Assembly (NCBI GenBank): GCA_965277855.1 | Contig: OZ255847.1 | Coordinates: 2,294,001 to 2,358,000, forward strand | DNA from: Bog-105 sp965277855 | Lineage (GTDB): Bacteria; Acidobacteriota; Terriglobia; Bryobacterales; Bryobacteraceae | DNA length: 64,000 nucleotides | Direction of reading: 5' to 3' | In this document: one piece after another, positions 24,474-34,000 of the stretch | How positions within the stretch are numbered: position 1 is the first letter of the stretch | Layout of the letters: the number at the start of each line of letters is the position of its first letter | Position numbers and translations under genes: made by a program | The notes under the pieces: generated by a model | The model's input: only the letters and a program-made list of their open reading frames with translations | The model's database searches: none | Told to the model about the DNA's origin: nothing

Positions 24474-25034
24474 ATGGCCGCTCACCCGCAATTCATTACG
24501 CCGGAACAATATCTCGAACGAGAACGAAAGGCCGAGATTAAAAGCGAATACCTGCACGGGGAAGTATTCGCGATGTCCGGCGGAAATTACCGCCACGCGC
24601 TCTTGATCACCGATTGTGCACGAGAGTTGGGCAACCATCTGCAAGGCACGGATTGCCGAGTTGTTACCCGGGATATGCGGGTTCGAGTGTCTGAAGGCGG
24701 CCTGTACACGTATCCCGATATAATCGTCGTCTGTGGTCTTCCGGCCTTCCTTGATAGTTCGGAAGATACTCTGTTGAATCCAAGGCTTATTGTCGAAGTT
24801 CTCTCCAACTCCACGCGGAACTACGATCTAGGCGGGAAGTTCGAAGCTTATCGCCAGTTGAACTCGCTTGAGGAGTACGTCACGATCGAGCAGAAGGAAG
24901 TTCGCATCGTAACCCGCAAACGCCAGGATGGAGATTCCTGGCTGATGCATGACCACACGGACTTACAGGGCCAACTGTCGTTAGTCTCTCTTGATGTGAG
25001 TCTTTCGATGGCGGGCATATACAGAGGCTTTTAG
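24474..25034 (+). CDS. Uma2-family (DUF820) putative restriction-endonuclease-fold protein
   Basis: 186 residues. The family layout is clear: I-T-P-E-Q-Y-L-E-R-E-R near the start, Y-L-H-G-E-V-F-A-M-S-G-G-N-Y-R-H, then the PD-(D/E)XK-like core Y-P-D-I-I-V-V (D at about 83), P-R-L-I-V-E-V-L-S (E at about 109) and a downstream K in G-G-K-F-E-A-Y. The Y-V-T-I-E-Q segment ends the fold. Uma2 proteins are nuclease-fold proteins of unknown role, expanded in cyanobacteria and Acidobacteria. A second, divergent family member lies at 36265-36801. Confidence 0.88.
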   Translation: MAAHPQFITPEQYLERERKAEIKSEYLHGEVFAMSGGNYRHALLITDCARELGNHLQGTDCRVVTRDMRVRVSEGGLYTYPDIIVVCGLPAFLDSSEDTLLNPRLIVEVLSNSTRNYDLGGKFEAYRQLNSLEEYVTIEQKEVRIVTRKRQDGDSWLMHDHTDLQGQLSLVSLDVSLSMAGIYRGF

Positions 25035-25050
25035 TCCGGCCTGCTCGCTA

Positions 25051-26268
25051 TTAAATCTTTAGAAAGAGTTTGCGGCGGTACATCCAGAACAGCAGGAACC
25101 AGTCGGTGAGCAATACAGCGCCGCCCAGGAGCAGGGTGTAGTAGCCGGATCCGAAGATCTGGAAGGTGCGATCGCCGAGATTGGTACGAAAGCTGCCGGT
25201 GATGAAGTCTTCAAAGAGATGAGCGATGAGATAAGCGGCGATCGAGTTCATGCCCACGACAACGAGCGGGAAAGCCCACTTGCGATAGCCCTTGAAATCG
25301 ATGACCCAGCTGAATGCGGCCAGGAATAAGAAGCAGATGCCACCGCTGAAGAGAGTCCAGGCGGGGGTCCAGATTCGCTTGACTATGGGGCAGATGCCGG
25401 TGACATGCAAAAGCACTCCGGCCGCGATGCCGATTACGGCTGCCAGTACAAAGCGCTTGAAGGGAATGGCCGGCGCAGAGGTACGAAACCAGCGGCCCGC
25501 CACCAGACCGAGGATCATCGTGCCGAGCGTGGGAATGAAGCTAAGAGTCAAATAGCCGCCTTCATTGGCGACGAAGGGCTGAGTACGCGGGAAGAGATTC
25601 AGGAACCACTGATCGAAGGCGTTACCGAAGTTGCTGTTCTTGTTCCAGTGCGCGGCAAAGCCGCTGAAGTTGTGAGCCCAACCGGCCGGGACGCCGACTG
25701 CTGCATAGTCAAAACTGGGGCCGGGTAGCGGATACAAAGCCCACAGCAACCAGTAGATCCCCAGAATGAGTCCGAAGGCAGTCCATTGCCATTTGGGCGG
25801 CTTGAATCCAAGGAGGAAAAGGAACGGATAGCCAAGACCGATCTGCGTGAGAGTGTCTTCGAAAGTGAAGTAGGTTTGCGTCTTGTTGATGGAGCGCAGA
25901 AAAATGCCAAGCGCGATGAGAAGCAACGAGCGCCAGAGGGCATGGGCGAACATGCGCCCTGGCGTGCCGCCTCGGCGTAGCCGGCTGGCGATGGAGTATG
26001 GCAACGCTACTCCAACCAGGAAAGAAAACGAGGGCTGGATCATGTCGTGGAGAGAGCATCCGGCCCATTCGACATGGGTTTGATTGAAGGCGAGGAACTG
26101 CCAGAAAACATTTCCCGGGTGAAAGCGCGAAACGCGCGCGAGGTTCAGCACTTCGCCCATCATGAGGATCATGACGAGACCGCGGTAGGCATCGACCGCC
26201 ACATTGCGTGTGACCGCGGTCTGGCTGACGGGTGCGATCACATCCACTTCGGATTTTTGTTCGATCAT
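25051..26268 (-). CDS. HGSNAT-like membrane acyltransferase (DUF5009)
   Basis: 405 residues with about ten membrane helices. The N-terminal V-D-A-Y-R-G-L-V-M-I-L-M, a W-A-G-C-S-L-H-D-M-I-Q-P-S-F-S-F motif (His in the first luminal loop), G-I-F-L-R-S and a late P-L-V-V-V-G-M-N-S-I-A-A-Y are hallmarks of heparan-alpha-glucosaminide N-acetyltransferase-like proteins. These use acetyl-CoA across the membrane to acetylate amino sugars in the human case; bacterial substrates are largely unknown. The ATG overlaps the aldolase stop (ATGA), so it is coupled to sugar-acid catabolism genes. Confidence 0.85.
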   Translation of the reverse strand: MIEQKSEVDVIAPVSQTAVTRNVAVDAYRGLVMILMMGEVLNLARVSRFHPGNVFWQFLAFNQTHVEWAGCSLHDMIQPSFSFLVGVALPYSIASRLRRGGTPGRMFAHALWRSLLLIALGIFLRSINKTQTYFTFEDTLTQIGLGYPFLFLLGFKPPKWQWTAFGLILGIYWLLWALYPLPGPSFDYAAVGVPAGWAHNFSGFAAHWNKNSNFGNAFDQWFLNLFPRTQPFVANEGGYLTLSFIPTLGTMILGLVAGRWFRTSAPAIPFKRFVLAAVIGIAAGVLLHVTGICPIVKRIWTPAWTLFSGGICFLFLAAFSWVIDFKGYRKWAFPLVVVGMNSIAAYLIAHLFEDFITGSFRTNLGDRTFQIFGSGYYTLLLGGAVLLTDWFLLFWMYRRKLFLKI

Positions 26269-26912
26269 GTGCGCGCACCTTCGACTGCTGTGCGAAATTC
26301 GCGGGCGCGCTGCTCGATAAGTTGGTAGTTGCCCGAAGATAGTGCGGCAGAATCGACGAGTTCGCCGCCTACACCAACTGCCGAACAGCCCGCTTTGAAA
26401 AAATCGGCAATGGTTTTTAAGTTAACTCCACCGGTCGGCACAAAATCGATTTGCGGGAAAGGTCCGCGGAGAGCTTTAATGTAGGTTGCGCCGCCGAGGG
26501 CGCTACACGGAAAGATCTTGATTCCGTCTGCGCCGGCCTGCCAGGCCTCTACGATCTCGGTGGGTGTGAGGGCTCCTGGGAAGATCGCCTTGGAGTAGCG
26601 TTTGGCAAATTCTATGGTGCGGAGATTGAGGCTAGGGGTAACAAAAAATTCGGCTCCGGCCAGCAAACAGGCGCGGGCGGTTTCAGGATCGAGGACAGTG
26701 CCTGCGCCGAGCAGGAGTCGATCGCCGAAACGTTTGGCGACTTCTTCCAGCGCGCGAATGGCGCCTGGAACCGTCATGGTGATTTCCGCGCAGGGGATGC
26801 CGCCTTCGCTGATGGCCTCCGCGGCATGTATCGCCGCTTCCGGGTTCGCCGCGCGGATGATCGGCACAATACCGATCGCCTTGATTTGCTGAACTGCTTC
26901 TGCACTGTTCAT
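26265..26912 (-). CDS. eda: KDPG/KHG aldolase
   Basis: 215 residues from the ATG at 26912. The TIM barrel of 2-keto-3-deoxy-6-phosphogluconate aldolase is plain. E43 lies in A-E-I-T-M-T-V-P and the Schiff-base lysine K132 in D-G-I-K-I-F-P. G-A-G-T-V-L-D, F-V-T-P-S-L-N and V-P-T-G-G-V are all in place. It splits KDPG to pyruvate and glyceraldehyde-3-phosphate in the Entner-Doudoroff/uronate pathway. A longer reading from 26957 would overlap the dehydratase stop and adds unconserved residues. It sits between a sugar-acid dehydratase (22-base gap) and an overlapping acyltransferase gene. Confidence 0.93.
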   Translation of the reverse strand: MNSAEAVQQIKAIGIVPIIRAANPEAAIHAAEAISEGGIPCAEITMTVPGAIRALEEVAKRFGDRLLLGAGTVLDPETARACLLAGAEFFVTPSLNLRTIEFAKRYSKAIFPGALTPTEIVEAWQAGADGIKIFPCSALGGATYIKALRGPFPQIDFVPTGGVNLKTIADFFKAGCSAVGVGGELVDSAALSSGNYQLIEQRAREFRTAVEGART

Positions 26913-26934
26913 AGTCGGATAGCCGGGGTTACTG

Positions 26935-28170
26935 TCACCAGTTGGTGATGGATCCATCAGGGCGGAAATAAGTTTGCGCGCGCCGGGTGGCCGGCTCGGT
27001 GACTTCGGTCACCAATTTTAATTGCTTCATGTCCAGCTCGACTCCCAAGCCCGGGCGATCGTTCGGATAGAGTTTGCCATTCTTGAAGTCGAGGCAAACG
27101 GGCAGGTGCCGCAGTTCCCTTCCCTGGAAGTTGTATTCCATCAGCAGCGGCCCTGAAAAAGTTCCGAGAGAATTGACCAACGCCGCGGTAGCGATGGGTC
27201 CGGTGAAATGGGGAACAATGCCGATGAAGTGCGTCTCGCACAGGGCGGCAATTTTCATCATTTCGGTGATGCCGCCGACGTTGGGTAGAGTGGCGCGCAC
27301 ATAATCGATGTCATGATTTTCAACGAGTGAATTGAAGTCCCAGCGATTGCCCCACTCTTCGCCGGCAGCTATGGGAACGTTCACCTTCTTGCGCAAGATG
27401 GGCACGTCCTGGTTGAAAGCTTCGGCACGCACAGGATCTTCAACAAAGAATGGCGCGAATTCCTCGATCAGGTTGCAGCCGCGGATGGCGTCGGAGAGAT
27501 CGAATCGCTGGTGAAAGTCGACTACCCAATCGCCATTTTTTCCCACACCCTCGCGAGCCTCGGCACACTGGTCGCGGAGCACATTGAGACGCTCGCGGGT
27601 ATTAAAGGTGGTGTTAGCCGGCGCATCGGCCGCGCCCATGCGAAAAGCTCGGTAGCCGGCTTCGATGGTGAGTCGCGCCCGCTCCTTGACGCTCATCCCA
27701 GCGTGCATGCCCGGAATGATGCCGGCAGTGTTGTAGCACTCGCAATAATTGCGCGTCATGCCGCCGAGCAGCTGGTGTACCGGCGATTTCTGGACCTTAC
27801 CTTTGATATCCCAGAGTGCCAGATCGAGCGCTCCCAAGGCGTCCTCTTTTTCACGCCCCGCCGGGTAGAAGAAAGCGCGCGACATATCCTGCCATAGGCG
27901 TTCGATGTACTGCGGATCTTTTCCAATCAGACGTCCCGCACACTGCTCGAACATTTCCTTGGAACCGCCTTCGCCGATACCGGTAACACCGGCATCGGTC
28001 TCGATGGTGACGACGTGGTCACTCTGGTTGAAAACCGGGCTCGGGTCGGGTGGCGTGTACAGCCGCACCCGGGTGATCTTCATGGGCGGAATTGCGGCGT
28101 ACAGCCGGCTGCGTGCGAATGGCAGCAACGAGGCCGTTGCCAGGCTTTTCAGGATGTCTCGACGATTCAT
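26935..28170 (-). CDS. Enolase-superfamily sugar-acid dehydratase (mandelate racemase/galactonate dehydratase type), Tat-exported
   Basis: 411 residues. An N-terminal Tat-like leader (N-R-R-D-I-L-K-S-L-A-T-A-S-L-L-P-F) precedes the enzyme, which is unusual for a metabolic dehydratase. The MR_MLE fold has metal ligands D218 (in V-V-D-F-H), E244 (F-V-E-D-P) and E271 (A-G-E-E-W-G), with H220 as in the galactonate/gluconate dehydratase branch. It should dehydrate an aldonic acid to a 2-keto-3-deoxy acid. It is the first gene of the operon with eda and is divergent from a KDG-kinase-like gene, which supplies the next step. Substrate stereochemistry is not clear. Confidence 0.87.
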   Translation of the reverse strand: MNRRDILKSLATASLLPFARSRLYAAIPPMKITRVRLYTPPDPSPVFNQSDHVVTIETDAGVTGIGEGGSKEMFEQCAGRLIGKDPQYIERLWQDMSRAFFYPAGREKEDALGALDLALWDIKGKVQKSPVHQLLGGMTRNYCECYNTAGIIPGMHAGMSVKERARLTIEAGYRAFRMGAADAPANTTFNTRERLNVLRDQCAEAREGVGKNGDWVVDFHQRFDLSDAIRGCNLIEEFAPFFVEDPVRAEAFNQDVPILRKKVNVPIAAGEEWGNRWDFNSLVENHDIDYVRATLPNVGGITEMMKIAALCETHFIGIVPHFTGPIATAALVNSLGTFSGPLLMEYNFQGRELRHLPVCLDFKNGKLYPNDRPGLGVELDMKQLKLVTEVTEPATRRAQTYFRPDGSITNW

Positions 28171-28260
28171 CGGGTGGGAGTGGACGGCTAAACCCGCTCA
28201 GTATATCTCTCACGGGCAAGATGGTTGGATGATTGCGGTATTTTCGATGAAGTGCCTCCC

Positions 28261-29307
28261 ATGCCATCTGCAGGAAATCATGTCGTTGCCACCTTCGGAG
28301 AAATCATGTTACGGCTCTCGCCTCCCGGTTTCGAACGCTTTCTCCAGACTTCGGAGTTTGTCGCGACGTGGGGTGGGGGCGAGGCTAACGTAGCGGTATC
28401 GATCGCGCAATTTGGAGGCGCCAGCCGTTACATCACTGTGCTGCCAGACAACAACCCGCTGGCAGACGCCTGTATTGGGGAACTGCGGCGATTTGGGGTA
28501 GAGACGCACCACATCGTGCGAGGCCCAGGCCGTTTAGGAATTTATTTTGTTGAGGCGGGAGCGAACCAGCGCCCCTCAAAAGTGGTTTACGATCGTGCCG
28601 GTAGCGCGATTGCTCTCGCCAAGCCAGGCAGCGTCCGTTGGGAGGAAGCGTTACAGAACGTCAGTTGGTTTCACATTACCGGAATTACACCTGCGTTGAG
28701 CGACACGGCTGCGGCACTCGCGGTAGAGTCACTCGAAACAGCGAAAGGCCTGGGTGCGAAGACTTCGGTTGATTTAAATTTTCGAAAGAACCTGTGGAAG
28801 TGGGGGCGAGCGCCGCAGGATGTGATGCCGGAACTAGTGAAACATGCGGATGTCTGCATTGCGAATGAAGAAGATTGCCAGAAGTGTTTGGGTATCGAAA
28901 CGGATGTGGACGTACAGGGCGGAGAACTCGACCAACAGAAGTATAAGCAGCTGGCCGAGGCGGTGCTGGGCCTTTACCCAAATCTTGCAAAGATTGCCAT
29001 CACGCTGCGGGAATCGCGCAGTGCATCGCACAACGGCTGGTCGGCTTGTCTGCACAACCGCAGCGAATTTCTGTTGAGCAGGCAATACGAGATCACGCAT
29101 ATTGTCGATCGGGTGGGCGGCGGGGACAGCTTCGCGGCGGGACTGATTTATGGTTTTCTAGACTTGCCGTCGGATCAGGAGAGTCTCGAATTTGCCGTCG
29201 CTGCATCGTCGTTGAAACACTCCCTGCCGGGCGATTACAACCGCTTCACAGCCGACGAAGTGTTTGCCCTGGTGCGCGGAGGCGGATCGGGCCGCATTCA
29301 ACGCTGA
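28261..29307 (+). CDS. kdgK: 2-keto-3-deoxy sugar-acid kinase (PfkB family, KdgK-like)
   Basis: 348 residues from ATG 28261. It has the ribokinase fold: T-F-G-E-I-M-L-R-L-S-P-P-G-F-E-R near the N-terminus, G-G-G-E-A-N-V-A-V-S-I-A-Q-F-G and the catalytic G-G-G-D-S-F-A-A-G-L motif. The L-S-P-P opening and long insert match 2-keto-3-deoxygluconate kinases. It would phosphorylate the product of the divergent dehydratase to KDPG, the substrate of the aldolase, so the three genes make a short Entner-Doudoroff-type branch. Its 3' end overlaps the convergent allophanate hydrolase gene by ten bases. Confidence 0.88.
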   Translation: MPSAGNHVVATFGEIMLRLSPPGFERFLQTSEFVATWGGGEANVAVSIAQFGGASRYITVLPDNNPLADACIGELRRFGVETHHIVRGPGRLGIYFVEAGANQRPSKVVYDRAGSAIALAKPGSVRWEEALQNVSWFHITGITPALSDTAAALAVESLETAKGLGAKTSVDLNFRKNLWKWGRAPQDVMPELVKHADVCIANEEDCQKCLGIETDVDVQGGELDQQKYKQLAEAVLGLYPNLAKIAITLRESRSASHNGWSACLHNRSEFLLSRQYEITHIVDRVGGGDSFAAGLIYGFLDLPSDQESLEFAVAASSLKHSLPGDYNRFTADEVFALVRGGGSGRIQR

Positions 29308-31088
29308 AGCGATTGCAGATAGTTTCGCCAGCTGGCAAGACTGGTAATTTCCGGCATTCCGATTGCGGCGTATGGTTCGCACAGAAAACCTTTCACGATG
29401 GTTCCATCCTGTAACTCACAGCTTCCTATGGCGAGCGGTGGAGGGACGGCGGCGACGAAGCTGCCGAATTGCGTTTCGGGTATGGACCAGATTTCGATTT
29501 CGATACCGGGGCCGGTGAATCCGGGAACGCGGATGAGTCCGGGCTTGGCGGGTTTGGTATTGGTAAGCGCGTAAAACTTGTAGTCGAGAGACGTGCGGGT
29601 CGTGGCGAGAAGGATTGCACCCCGATCGGTGAGCTGATGATTTAGGGGCTGGCCGGAAAGGTGTGCGCCCACAACTCCCAGTGAGACACGGCCAGAGGTG
29701 TTCATGGGCGGCGGCAACGGGTTGTCCGAAACAGGAGCAACGCGATTGCCCGAGAAGGATGTGCGCGCGTGCTGGATGAGATCGGCCACGTTCAAAACAT
29801 TCGGTTCGGAAAAGGCAGGGCCGATGGCGGTGACGCCAAAGGGCAAGCCACTTTGCGTGAAGCCGGCAGGAACCGCCACTCCGCAGAGGTCGAGCAGATT
29901 TACGAAATTCGTATAGTAGCCGAGATTTGAATTTAACTCGACGGGATCGCGGTTGATTTCTTCGATGGTGTAGATGGTTGGCGCAGTCGGGAGCAGCAAG
30001 ACATCTATTTTTTCCAACACGGGCGCGGTTTGTTGCTTCAATTTTTGTAACGTGTATATTGCTTCGAAAGCCTGAACTGCCGACCACTTTTCCGATCCCA
30101 GGATGATTTGTCCAACGGTCGCGTCGACTTGATCGGGATGCGATTTGACGAACTCGCCGACTGCGGCAAAACGTTCCGCTACATAAGGTCCGGCGTAGAG
30201 CAGTTGGGCGGCTGCAAGAAAAGGGTCGAAATCTACTTCGAGCACGGAATGGCCTGCGCCGGCCAGAAAGGAAATCGTTTCAGAGTAAAGTCGCGCGTAT
30301 TCCTGGTTGCCGAAAAACTGAAGTTGGGGGGGTCGGGGTACGCCCACTCTAGCGCGTGTGACGATCGGCGGCGCATCGGGAGGCAACGCGCGGCTGAACG
30401 GATCGCGGGCATCTACCGATTTGGCAATGTCGAACACAGCACTAGCATCGGCGCAGGACAAGGCAAAGATAGACACGCAATCGAGTGAGCGGCAGGCGGG
30501 TACAACTCCGGCCATGCTGAGCAGCCCGCGCGATGGTTTAAGACCCACAATGTTGTTTAAAGCGGCCGGCACGCGCCCTGAGCCCGCTGTATCGGTTCCG
30601 AGCGCAAACGTAACCAGACCGCTCGCAACTGCGACAGCGGATCCTGAACTCGATCCTCCTGAAATGTATTGGCTATTGAACACGGAGGAGCAAGCGCCAA
30701 AGGGAGAACGGGTACCTACCAGTCCGGTGGCGAATTGATCCAGGTTGGTTTTGCCAATCAGAATCGCGCCGGCTTGTTGAAGGCGCTCTACAACAAAGGA
30801 TGACTTGTCTGGCGTGTAGGCGTAAGCGGGGCAGGCGGCGGTGGTCGGTAAACCCGCAACATCCATGTTGTCCTTTACGGCAAACGGAATGCCGTAGAGC
30901 GGCAGGGCGCGATCTTGCACGCGACTCAGCGCGGTGGCACGCGGCAGCAGCGTGATCCAAACGGGATGAAGCGGCGAGGCTTCAATCCGGTCGTAAATCG
31001 CATTGATAACGACTTCGGGATTAGTCGTACCGGATCGGTATTGTGCTCGCAGATTGTCTAGGGAAAGATTGGCGTTCATGGTCGGCAT
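29298..31088 (-). CDS. atzF: Allophanate hydrolase
   Basis: 596 residues. The amidase-signature domain (about 1-440) carries catalytic K72 (G-I-P-F-A-V-K-D-N), cis-Ser S146 in G-G-S-S-S-G-S and nucleophile S170 in G-T-D-T-A-G-S-G-R. The C-terminal domain (about 465-590) is the AtzF/DurA-type decarboxylating lid. It turns allophanate into two ammonia and two CO2. Its ATG directly follows the stop of the carboxylase gene, so they are translated together. In guanidine users the same enzyme handles allophanate made by carboxyguanidine deiminase. Confidence 0.94.
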   Translation of the reverse strand: MPTMNANLSLDNLRAQYRSGTTNPEVVINAIYDRIEASPLHPVWITLLPRATALSRVQDRALPLYGIPFAVKDNMDVAGLPTTAACPAYAYTPDKSSFVVERLQQAGAILIGKTNLDQFATGLVGTRSPFGACSSVFNSQYISGGSSSGSAVAVASGLVTFALGTDTAGSGRVPAALNNIVGLKPSRGLLSMAGVVPACRSLDCVSIFALSCADASAVFDIAKSVDARDPFSRALPPDAPPIVTRARVGVPRPPQLQFFGNQEYARLYSETISFLAGAGHSVLEVDFDPFLAAAQLLYAGPYVAERFAAVGEFVKSHPDQVDATVGQIILGSEKWSAVQAFEAIYTLQKLKQQTAPVLEKIDVLLLPTAPTIYTIEEINRDPVELNSNLGYYTNFVNLLDLCGVAVPAGFTQSGLPFGVTAIGPAFSEPNVLNVADLIQHARTSFSGNRVAPVSDNPLPPPMNTSGRVSLGVVGAHLSGQPLNHQLTDRGAILLATTRTSLDYKFYALTNTKPAKPGLIRVPGFTGPGIEIEIWSIPETQFGSFVAAVPPPLAIGSCELQDGTIVKGFLCEPYAAIGMPEITSLASWRNYLQSLQR

Positions 31089-34000
31089 TCATGGTCGATA
31101 GATAAGAAGCGGCTGGCCAGCCGTCACGAGCGCTCCAGGCTGGCAAAGCAGTTCCACGATTTCGCCGCTTTCCGACGTATGTACCGCGATCTCCATCTTC
31201 ATCGCTTCCAGGATAAATACGCGCTGGCCTGCTTCCACGCTGTTTCCGGCGGCAGTTTGCACGCGCCAGACGGAAGCGGTGGTGGGGGCGCGCAGTACGG
31301 AACAACCTACGGGTATGTGCAACTCGTTATCTGCTGACGTCGCAACGGGCTCCTCCACTGCGACATCGAACTCGCCTTGCTCGGTCCAACGGCAGCGTTC
31401 CGCGGCGAATGCTTCCTGCTGGGTTTGGCGAAAACTAGCTGCTTCTGTTTGAATGCTGCTCAGAAATCGATGATAGGCAGCCAGGTCAAATTGAGTCTGT
31501 TCGACTCGCACTTCGAACCGGCCAAGCGGAAATTGCTGCCGCATTTCGAGCAGTCCCTCGGCTTCGACCGGGTAGAACCGGATCTGATCGAAGAAGCGAA
31601 GCAGCCAGGGCTTCCCTTTCTCGAAATTCTTCGTCGTGCGATAGGTATTCCACATCTGCACCGTTCGACCGACGAACTGGTAGCCGCCCGGACCTTCCAT
31701 GCCGTAGACACAGAGATAGGCACCCCCGATGCCCACTGCGTTCTCCGGCGTCCAGGTGCGTGCCGGGTTGTACTTCGTGGTAACCAGGCGATGCCGCGGA
31801 TCAACCGGAGTGGCCACGGGTGCGCCCAAGTACACGTCACCCAAGCCCAACACCAAATAATTGGCATCGAAGACAATGCGCTGTACATCGGCGATCGATT
31901 GCAGACCGTTGATCCGGCGAATGAATTCGAGATTGCTAGGACACCATGGTGCATCAGGACGGACGGAGGACATGTAGCGTTCGATGGCCAGGCGTGTCGC
32001 CGGATCATCCCAGGAAAGCGGCAGATGCACGGTGCGCGACGGAATGACTAGGCTATCCAGGTCAGGATTTCGGGCGGAGAGTTGCCCGGTGATACTGAGC
32101 AATTTTTCGCGGCTGAGTCTTTGGGGATCGTAGTGGATCTGCAAAGAACGGATACCGGGCGTTAGGTCGATGATGCCGTCGAGCCGTTCGGCTTCGAGCG
32201 CCTGCATCAGTGCGTGAGCCCGGAACCGCAGATTAAGATCGAGCTTTGCCTCACCGAACTCGATCAGGAGATAACGATCGCCCGAGGCTCGTGTCACAGT
32301 GCCGGCAGAAGCGGACTTTTGGAGAATCGCCGGGTCGTTACTGTCCTGCACGAGGCGGTAGTCGTGGCGGGTGCGGTCCAGGCGAAGCGCTTCGTCATTG
32401 CTGATGCGGACAAACTGCACGGAATCGCCCGGCGCGAGCTGGCCGACTTTCCACAACTCGGCAGTCGCGATCACGGCCGGGCAAACAAAGCCGCCTAAGC
32501 TCGGTCCATCGGGTCCGAGAATGACAGGCATGTCGCCGGTAAAATCGATGGCTCCGACGGCATAGGCATTGTCGTGAATGTTGGAGGGATGGAGTCCGGC
32601 GTCGCCACCATCTTGGCGCGCCCACTGTGGCTTAGGACCGATCAAACGAACGCCGGTGCGGCTGCTGTTGTGGTGGACTCGCCAGGATGTCGCAAAAAAA
32701 GTATTGAGATACTCGCTCGTGAGGAAATCAGGCGCACCATGCGGACCATAGAGCGCGCCTATTTTCCAGTCGTGTGTGAGCGCAGGTGGATGATCGACGC
32801 GCGGAGTAGCGGATAGCTGATTCAGCGTTTTTTCGGCCAGCGTAAGAGTATCGCCTGCGCGAAGAGCTCTTCCGGCATGGCCGCCAAAGTTACCCAGCGT
32901 GAACGTGGTGGCGCTGCCCAGATACTCCGGCACCTGGAAACCGCCGTCTACCGCGATGTAAGCGCGCGCTCCGGCATCCTGCAGGTTCCCGAGTTGCAGA
33001 ATGTCGCCCGGTGCAATTTCGATGGGTGTCCAGAGCGGAATCTTGCTGCCATTCAGCGAGGGCAGCATGTCAGCGCCACCGACGGCAATGCGTGATGCAG
33101 AAAAGAAGTGCAGAGTGGGACCGGACAGCGTGCATTCGAGGGTAGGCGCGCTTTCCTGGTTTCCTAGCAACTCGTTCACCAGCCGCATGGAAAGCGGGTC
33201 CATCGGACCGGAGGGTGGGACTCCAACCGCCCAGTACCCTAGACGGCCAGGATACTGCTGCACTGTTGTGATCACTCCGGACTCGATCACTTTGACTTTC
33301 TTCGGCGAATACTCCATCTCACCTAGAAAAGCTGTTGAGACGTTGGCTGCTAAGAACGAAGGATCGCGAAGGATGGTACGCAGAAACTCGATATTAGTTT
33401 CAAAGCCGCTAATGCGAGTTTCGGCCAAGGCGCGCTGCATCGCGATGACGGCCTTTGCCCGCGAGTCGCCTTTTACGATTACTTTGGCTAGTAGCGGATC
33501 GTAAAATGGACTGACTTCCGACCCGGTCTCAATCCAGGTATCGCAGCGCGCGTTCGAAGGCGCAACGAACTCTGTCACGCGGCCACTGGACGGGCCGAAA
33601 TCTTCCAGTGGATTTTCGGCGTAAAGCCGAACCTGGATGGAAACGCCTGTAGGGGTGAACTCCATTCCGGCAAGGGGTGGCAAATCGCCGCAGCCTAGCC
33701 GCACCATCCACTCGACCAGGTCGACGCCCCACACTTCTTCCGTTACGGCGTGCTCGACTTGCAGCCGCGAGTTGACTTCCAGAAAATAAAAACGTTCGGC
33801 TTGTGCATCGTAGAGAAACTCGACTGTTCCAGCCGAGCGGTAGTTTACCGATTGCATGAGCGCTGCAGCAACGCGGTGAAGCTCGTCGCGCACGCCGGTT
33901 GAAATGTTCGGCGCAGGAGTTTCTTCCACGACCTTTTGATTGCGGCGCTGCACGGAGCAATCGCGCTCGCCGAGAACGACAACGTTTCCGCGCCCATCGC

